A stretch of DNA of 48,346 nt from Planctomycetota bacterium (GTDB taxonomy: Bacteria; Planctomycetota; J058; JAJDCP01): contig JAJDCP010000183.1 of the NCBI GenBank assembly GCA_029260765.1, forward strand, positions 1-48,346, in the 5' to 3' direction. Positions within the stretch are counted from its first letter, which is position 1, and each line of letters begins with the position of its first letter. Position numbers and translations under genes: made by a program. A model generated the notes under the pieces. That model made no database searches. It was not told the DNA's origin and saw only the letters and a list, made by a program, of their open reading frames with translations. This document shows positions 45,972 to 48,346 of the stretch, piece by piece.

Positions 45972-48346
45972 ATGCAACTGCAGAGATTCGAGCCATTCCC
46001 CCCCGCTAGCGGGGCGCCGAGCACGCAGGCCACCGCGGACAGGCCGTCGGGGACCCACTTGCAGCGTATGGGCCTGCACACGCAGCTGATGGGCGCGTCG
46101 AATGGCACCCCCAGCGGCGGCGTTCCCTCGGGCACGCACCTGCAGCGCATGGGATTGCACACGCGCCTCACCGGCGGAGCCCCGAGCAATGGCACGCCCT
46201 CAGGGGTGCGGCTGCAGCGCATGGGACTCCACCGTCCGCCGATGTGCTTCCCGCAGCGCCAGATTCCGCCCCGGCCCAGTATTCCGCAGGCGCAGGTTCC
46301 ACCGCAGCCTCAGAGTCCCGCGCAGCCGCAGCGGCAAGGCTCCGGCATCGGCCGAGCCGTGCTTGGGGGCGCAGCGGGCGCCGGCATCGGTATGATGGCG
46401 GGCGGGCTGTTGGGCCCCGCGGGCATGCTCGCGGGCGGTCTGATCGGGGCGGCAGTCGGCAGCGGCCTGGCCGGCCGTGTAGCGAGTCGTGTCGGGGCTG
46501 GCATGAAGACCGCTGGCTCCGCCATGCTCGGCGGAGCCAAGAAGTTCGGCGGCATGCTGCTGTGCGGAGCACGGGCCCTCAAGAGCAAGATCGCCGCCAG
46601 CGTTCGGAAAGTCGCGACGGCCGCCAGCAGCTTTGGCAAGAAGGTCTGGGGCAACCTCAAGTCTTTCGGCAAGAAAGTCGCGAGCGGGGCGCGCAGCGCG
46701 CTCGGTTTTGCCGCTGGCCTCGGCGCTGCCGCTATCGGTGGCGTCGCTCTGGCAGGCAAGAAGATCTTTGGCGGCCTCAAGAAGATCGGCCGCGGCATTG
46801 CCGGCGGCATCAAAAAAATTGGCGGCTTCCTCGGCAAGGTCGGCCGCGGGGTTGCCAGCACGGTTCGCGGCATTGCCAGCAAGGTCAAGAACACCGTCGT
46901 CAACGTCGCAAAGAAGATTGGCAGCTTCGGCAAGAAAATCTGGGGCGGCATCAAATCCTTCGGCAAGAAGATCGGTGGCTTCGGCAAGAAAATCGGCCGC
47001 GGCATCCTCGGCGGAATCAAGAAAGTCGGAGGCTTCTTCGGCAAGATCTTCGGCGGCATCAAGAAGATCGGCCGCGGTATCTTCGGCGGCATCAAGAAGA
47101 TCGGCCGCGGCATCGCCAACACCGTCCGCGGCATTGCCAGCAAAGTCAAAGGCGCGGTCAGCGCCGTCGCCAAGACGGTCGGCGGCTTCGCCAAAAAGGT
47201 CTGGGGCGGCATCAAATCCTTCGGCAAGAAGATCGCCAGCGGTGCTCGCGGCGCGCTCGGCTTCGCCGCTGGCCTTGGCGCGGCGGCCATCGGTGGCATC
47301 GCCCTGGCCGGCAAGACGATATTCGGTGGAATCAAGAAAATCGGCCGCGGCATCTTCGGGGGCATCAAGAAGATCGGCCGCGGCATCGCCAATACCGTCC
47401 GCGGCATTGCCAGCAAGGTCAAGAACACCGTCCGCAACGTCGCAAAGAAGATCGGCAGCTTCGGCAAGAAAATCTGGGGCGGCATCAAATCCTTCGGCAA
47501 GAAGATCGGTGGCTTCGGCAAGAAAATCGGCCGTGGAATCCTTGGCGGCTTCAAGAAGGTCGGTGGCTTCTTCGGCAAGATCTTCGGCGGAATCAAGAAG
47601 ATCGGACGCGGCATCGGCCGTGGCATCAAGAAGATCGGTCGCGGCATCGCCAACACCGTCCGCGGCATTGCCAGCAAAGTCAAAAGCACCGTCAGCAACG
47701 TCGCCAAGAAGATCGGCAGCTTCGGCAAGAAGATCTGGGGCGGCATCAAGTCCTTCGGCAAGAAGATCGGTGGCTTCGGCAAGAAGATCGGCCGCGGCAT
47801 TCTCGGCGGCTTCAAGAAGGTCGGTGGCTTCTTCGGCAAGATCTTCGGCGGCATCAAGAAGATCGGACGCGGCATCGGCCGTGGCCTCAAGAAGATCGGC
47901 CGCGGCATCGCCAACACTGTGCGCAGCATCGCCAGCAAAGTCAAAAACACCGTCAGCAATGTCGCCAAGAAGGTCGGCGGCTTCGCCAAGAAGGTCTGGG
48001 GCGGCATCAAATCCTTCGGCAAGAAGATCGCCAGCGGTGCTCGCGGCGCCCTCGGCTTTGCGGTAGGAATCGGCGCTGCGGTCCTTGGTAGCGCCGCCAT
48101 GGCCGGCAAGAAGATCTTTGGTGGCCTCAAGAAGATCGGATGCGGCATCGGCCGTGGCATCAAGAAGATCGGCCGCGGCATCGCCAGCACTGTGCGCGGC
48201 ATCGCCAACAAAGTCAAAAACACCGTCAGCAATGTCGCCAAGAAGGTCGGCGGCTTCGCCAAGAAGGTCTGGGGCGGCATCAAGTCCTTCGGCAAGAAGA
48301 TCGGTGGCTTCGGCAAGAAGATCGGCCGCGGCATTCTCGGCGGCTT
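45972..48346 (+). CDS. Giant cationic glycine/lysine repeat protein, partial at the window edge
   Basis: 791 codons without a stop; it continues past the window. The ATG at 45972 directly follows an in-frame TGA and is preceded by GAGAAG, so it is the first possible start. Residues 26-88 hold three copies of an SGxxLQRMGLH motif. Residues 89-122 are a Pro/Gln linker. Residues 124-175 are a glycine-zipper hydrophobic segment (GAGIGMMAGGLLGPAGMLAG). From 205 on come repeated units of 87-98 residues, each with one Trp (first Trp226), such as FGKKIWGGIKSFGKKI and GRGIANTVRGIASKVK. Their hydrophobic residues are spaced 3-4 apart with Lys/Arg opposite, giving a cationic amphipathic helix. No family is recognised. 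Membrane-active toxin, multi-peptide precursor, tape-measure-like rod or nucleic-acid binder are all possible. Confidence 0.82.
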   Translation, partial: MQLQRFEPFPPASGAPSTQATADRPSGTHLQRMGLHTQLMGASNGTPSGGVPSGTHLQRMGLHTRLTGGAPSNGTPSGVRLQRMGLHRPPMCFPQRQIPPRPSIPQAQVPPQPQSPAQPQRQGSGIGRAVLGGAAGAGIGMMAGGLLGPAGMLAGGLIGAAVGSGLAGRVASRVGAGMKTAGSAMLGGAKKFGGMLLCGARALKSKIAASVRKVATAASSFGKKVWGNLKSFGKKVASGARSALGFAAGLGAAAIGGVALAGKKIFGGLKKIGRGIAGGIKKIGGFLGKVGRGVASTVRGIASKVKNTVVNVAKKIGSFGKKIWGGIKSFGKKIGGFGKKIGRGILGGIKKVGGFFGKIFGGIKKIGRGIFGGIKKIGRGIANTVRGIASKVKGAVSAVAKTVGGFAKKVWGGIKSFGKKIASGARGALGFAAGLGAAAIGGIALAGKTIFGGIKKIGRGIFGGIKKIGRGIANTVRGIASKVKNTVRNVAKKIGSFGKKIWGGIKSFGKKIGGFGKKIGRGILGGFKKVGGFFGKIFGGIKKIGRGIGRGIKKIGRGIANTVRGIASKVKSTVSNVAKKIGSFGKKIWGGIKSFGKKIGGFGKKIGRGILGGFKKVGGFFGKIFGGIKKIGRGIGRGLKKIGRGIANTVRSIASKVKNTVSNVAKKVGGFAKKVWGGIKSFGKKIASGARGALGFAVGIGAAVLGSAAMAGKKIFGGLKKIGCGIGRGIKKIGRGIASTVRGIANKVKNTVSNVAKKVGGFAKKVWGGIKSFGKKIGGFGKKIGRGILGG
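46647..48346 (+). repeat. Long coding repeats, two unit types in order A-B-A-B-B-A-B
   Basis: Taking the unique TGG of each unit as origin (46647, 46941, 47202, 47475, 47736, 47997, 48270), units are 294, 261, 273, 261, 261 and 273 bases, with a seventh cut by the window end. Type B (87 codons) continues KSFGKKIGGFGKKIGRGI. Type A (91 codons; 98 in the first) instead inserts ASGARGALGFAAGLGAA, a hydrophobic Gly/Ala hairpin. Neighbouring B units are nearly identical at DNA level, which points to recent duplication or gene conversion. Confidence 0.88.

Noticed and set aside
46244..48334. Very long open frames in the two other plus frames and on the minus strand across the repeat array
   Set aside because: They arise because the repeated codons avoid stops in every frame. 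Only the 45972 frame has a promoter, an in-frame upstream stop, a sensible N-terminus and protein-like helical periodicity.

Overview
The window reads as a chromosomal segment of a GC-rich, Gram-negative bacterium. An LpxA-type lipid A acyltransferase, an RND efflux permease with its adaptor, a prolipoprotein transferase (Lgt) and a lipobox protein together imply an outer membrane. Domain combinations such as PatA-like DUF4388 plus beta-propeller, FHA plus Ser/Thr kinase, HEAT plus vWA and double DUF4157 are typical of Planctomycetota, Myxococcota and neighbouring lineages. The phylum is not resolved from this sequence alone.

Layout. At 1-2600 there are a tRNA-Gln(CUG) with promoter and terminator, a lipocalin/CrtC-like protein, a candidate structured RNA ending in a strong terminator, and a small gene that may contain a frameshift. 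At 2.6-9.3 kb lie upp, a phasin-like gene, a lipoprotein gene and an FHA-GAF-HD-GYP regulator, then a scar where two truncated genes meet tail to tail, a vWA/HEAT protein, an exported zinc-knuckle protein and miaA. At 9.2-15 kb are an rRNA-type methyltransferase, an RluA-type pseudouridine synthase, a RadC/JAB-DinG helicase fusion, a CPBP protease and a pterin dehydratase. At 14.9-20.3 kb is a tetR-adaptor-RND efflux operon with two matching palindromic operator candidates, divergent from an epimerase gene.

At 21.4-21.6 kb are two kinds of intergenic tandem repeat. They are followed by a 1059-residue protein with a DUF4157 (HExxH) domain near each end, a family linked to extracellular contractile injection systems (eCIS). 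The hemW-lgt-fxsA housekeeping operon follows. At 27.8-37.5 kb is an accessory run: a DUF4388/TPR/beta-propeller membrane protein, a secreted protein, a large transglutaminase-fold protein, an unknown protein, a membrane-anchored BCS1/CDC48-like AAA+ ATPase and a GNAT-like protein. lpxA, an RseC-like protein, an FHA coiled-coil protein, a transaldolase-family aldolase and an FHA kinase come next. A convergent Bax1-type nuclease and XPB-type helicase pair follows.

The most striking element is at the right edge. An open reading frame from 45972 runs off the window (791 codons with no stop). It encodes three N-terminal LQRMGLH repeats, a proline/glutamine linker, a glycine-zipper hydrophobic segment, and then at least six and a half 87-98-residue units of cationic amphipathic helix built from Gly, Lys, Ile, Phe and one Trp each. 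I recognise no known family for it. A membrane-active or tape-measure-like role is inference. No contractile sheath, tube or baseplate gene is present here, so an eCIS link for this protein or for the DUF4157 protein rests on family association only.
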